Source of the DNA: Candidatus Nitrosopumilus sp.
GTDB taxonomy: Archaea; Thermoproteota; Nitrososphaeria; Nitrososphaerales; Nitrosopumilaceae
Length of the DNA: 64,000 nt
Direction: 5' to 3'
NCBI GenBank assembly: GCA_029864335.1
Contig: JAOTTS010000009.1
Span: forward strand, 1 to 64,000
Under the pieces are notes generated by a model that worked only from the letters and a program-made list of their open reading frames with translations, did no database searches and was not told where the DNA came from. This document shows, in pieces, positions 62,905 to 64,000 of this stretch. The position numbers and the translations under genes were made by a program. Position 1 is the first letter of the stretch. Each line of letters begins with the position of its first letter.

Positions 62905-63798
62905 ATGCAAAATATGACTATATATCAATTACAATCTGGCAGACTAAAGCATTTTCCTAGTGTCCATTTTTTATTGAAAATTTCACTTGGACTAATTCTA
63001 TTTACAATAATTTCCACTGCTTTGGTATATGCTGAAACAATCTCCGTTAATGTAGAAGGCTCTTCGTTTGATGTTGATTATACAGCAACTGGCATGACTC
63101 TTAACAGTATTGAGGCTGATGAATTTGGATTGCTATTACTTTCTGTGGATGTTGCTGACACTCCAGCAGCATCTTTAGAAATTACTCTTGATAGAAATTT
63201 CTATGATTCTACATTTGAAGGTCTTGATGAAGAATTTTTTATTCTAGTTGATCAAACTGAAGGGGAATTTACTGAAACAGAAACTACTTCTCAAAGTAGA
63301 ACTCTTAGAATTGAATTACCTTTTGGAACTGAGGAAATAGAAATAATTGGAAATACCTTTTTTGGTTCATCTATAGTTGAAGAAACACCAATAGTAGAAG
63401 AAATACCCGAAGAAACACCTGTAGTTGAAGATAAACCCATTGTAACACCACCGAAAGTCGAAGATAAACCCATTGTAACACCACCGAAAGTCGAAGATAA
63501 ACCCATTGTAACACCACCGAAAGTCGAAGATAAACCCATTGCAACTAGTCCAAAAGTTCAGTGTGGACCTGGAACTATTCTCAAAGATGGAGCATGTGTA
63601 CTTGATGAAAGATGTGGACCTGGAACTATTCTCAAAGATGATGTATGTGTACTTGATTCAACTCCAAAACCATCTCAAACATCTACACAAGGAATGGGTA
63701 AAGAAACAGTTGTGGCATTTATTGCAGCATTCATTATTGCTGGAGCTATAGGAATAATTTTAGCACTAATCTCTAAAGCAAGTAAGAGCTCAAACTAA
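62905..63798 (+). CDS. Secreted/anchored protein with Pro-rich repeats
   Basis: 297 aa. N-terminal signal segment (residues 22-43), a beta-rich domain, then three to four repeats of EDKPIVTPPKV, two CGPGTILKDGACVLD repeats that each hold a Cys pair, and a C-terminal membrane segment (VVAFIAAFIIAGAIGIILAL). Cell-surface protein of unknown role. Confidence 0.65.
   Translation: MQNMTIYQLQSGRLKHFPSVHFLLKISLGLILFTIISTALVYAETISVNVEGSSFDVDYTATGMTLNSIEADEFGLLLLSVDVADTPAASLEITLDRNFYDSTFEGLDEEFFILVDQTEGEFTETETTSQSRTLRIELPFGTEEIEIIGNTFFGSSIVEETPIVEEIPEETPVVEDKPIVTPPKVEDKPIVTPPKVEDKPIVTPPKVEDKPIATSPKVQCGPGTILKDGACVLDERCGPGTILKDDVCVLDSTPKPSQTSTQGMGKETVVAFIAAFIIAGAIGIILALISKASKSSN
63424..63555 (+). repeat. 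Tandem 33-bp repeat, about four copies
   Basis: Four 33-bp units code for VEDKPIVTPPK; the last unit is diverged. A second tandem pair of about 51 bp (63562-63660) encodes the Cys repeats. Confidence 0.85.
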
Positions 63799-64000
63799 TC
63801 ACAAGATAAATTTTCAGCATTCATTTTTTATCAAAATCAAATCCAGACATTTGAGTTGTAGTTGAATATGGAATAATGATTATGATTACTGCAATTCCTA
63901 TACTGATTAACTATTTGTTCATATTTAGTCACTTATTTCTATTGGAAATGAGATGATCCTTTTATCAATTAAATAGTTTAAAGCAGTACCCAAGACTTCA
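63799..64000. other. Right end, nothing recognised
   Basis: 202 bp of AT-rich sequence; no frame or structure stands out. Confidence 0.3.

Noticed and set aside
63291-63539. Minus-strand frame with repeated GLSSTFGG
   Set aside because: Shadow of the EDKPIVTPPKV repeats in the secreted protein.
63424-63660. Tandem repeats as a CRISPR-like array
   Set aside because: Units are adjacent, in frame, without unique spacers, and inside a coding sequence.

Overview
The window looks like chromosomal DNA of a mesophilic ammonia-oxidising thaumarchaeon of the Nitrosopumilus/Nitrosarchaeum type. The base composition is strongly AT-rich. It carries a NirK-type copper protein, LysW-carrier lysine/arginine biosynthesis, a thermosome, archaeal ribosomal proteins L39e and L31e, several TFB genes, a divergent FtsZ, many small Usp, CBS and Hsp20 proteins and AT-rich TATA boxes close to start codons. 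No rRNA, tRNA, CRISPR array or insertion sequence was recognised.

Layout. 1-10602 (minus): lysine and arginine biosynthesis. One operon runs argG, lysW, argX, lysY/argC, lysZ/argB, lysJ/argD and an Lrp regulator, followed by a homocitrate-synthase-like gene. After a membrane-bound class III cyclase comes a second set: lysW-like, lysX, lysK (cut by the window edge). 10734-13287 (plus): a NitT/TauT/Ssu-type ABC importer. 13288-19151: decayed DNA with pieces of cdc6, an ATP-cone/AMP-phosphorylase chimera and a blue copper gene, mixed with small live genes. 19206-23682: stress and proteostasis genes (Usp, PAC2, two Hsp20, thermosome). 24046-26626: degraded ParB-like, copper-oxidase and HsdS-like fragments. 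26680-32741: MFS transporter, split methionine synthase (two genes), a MetF-like protein and a Nudix hydrolase. 32742-53192: accessory territory with many very small genes (several Cys-rich), Usp and CBS proteins, a Rieske protein, a full TFB and a TFB fragment, orphan nuoB, a two-domain copper oxidase, an HD hydrolase, RAM-domain proteins and an orphan 2-oxoacid:ferredoxin oxidoreductase beta subunit. 53193-64000: core genes again (degenerate TFB, L39e-L31e, FtsZ-like, MtaB, FumC, NirK, SerA) and secreted proteins.

Most notable for follow-up: three intergenic segments that fold on paper into compact multi-helix RNAs, each with a plausible TATA box about 27 nt before the predicted 5' end (16606-16668, 34364-34471, 52667-52756); a duplicated 38-nt element whose hairpin shows a compensatory base change (14447-14484 and 33209-33246); a three-gene tandem paralogue array with ATGA overlaps (47334-47889); a set of Cys-rich microproteins including two paralogous zinc-ribbon-like ones (35810-35917, 48427-48546); repeated pairing of a RAM ligand-binding domain with a Cys-rich module; and a LysW-like carrier ending in EDWGQ instead of the usual EDWGE.

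Everything here comes from reading the sequence and from knowledge of protein families. No database search or folding program was run. Structures and pseudogene calls were made by hand, and apparent frameshifts could be assembly errors.
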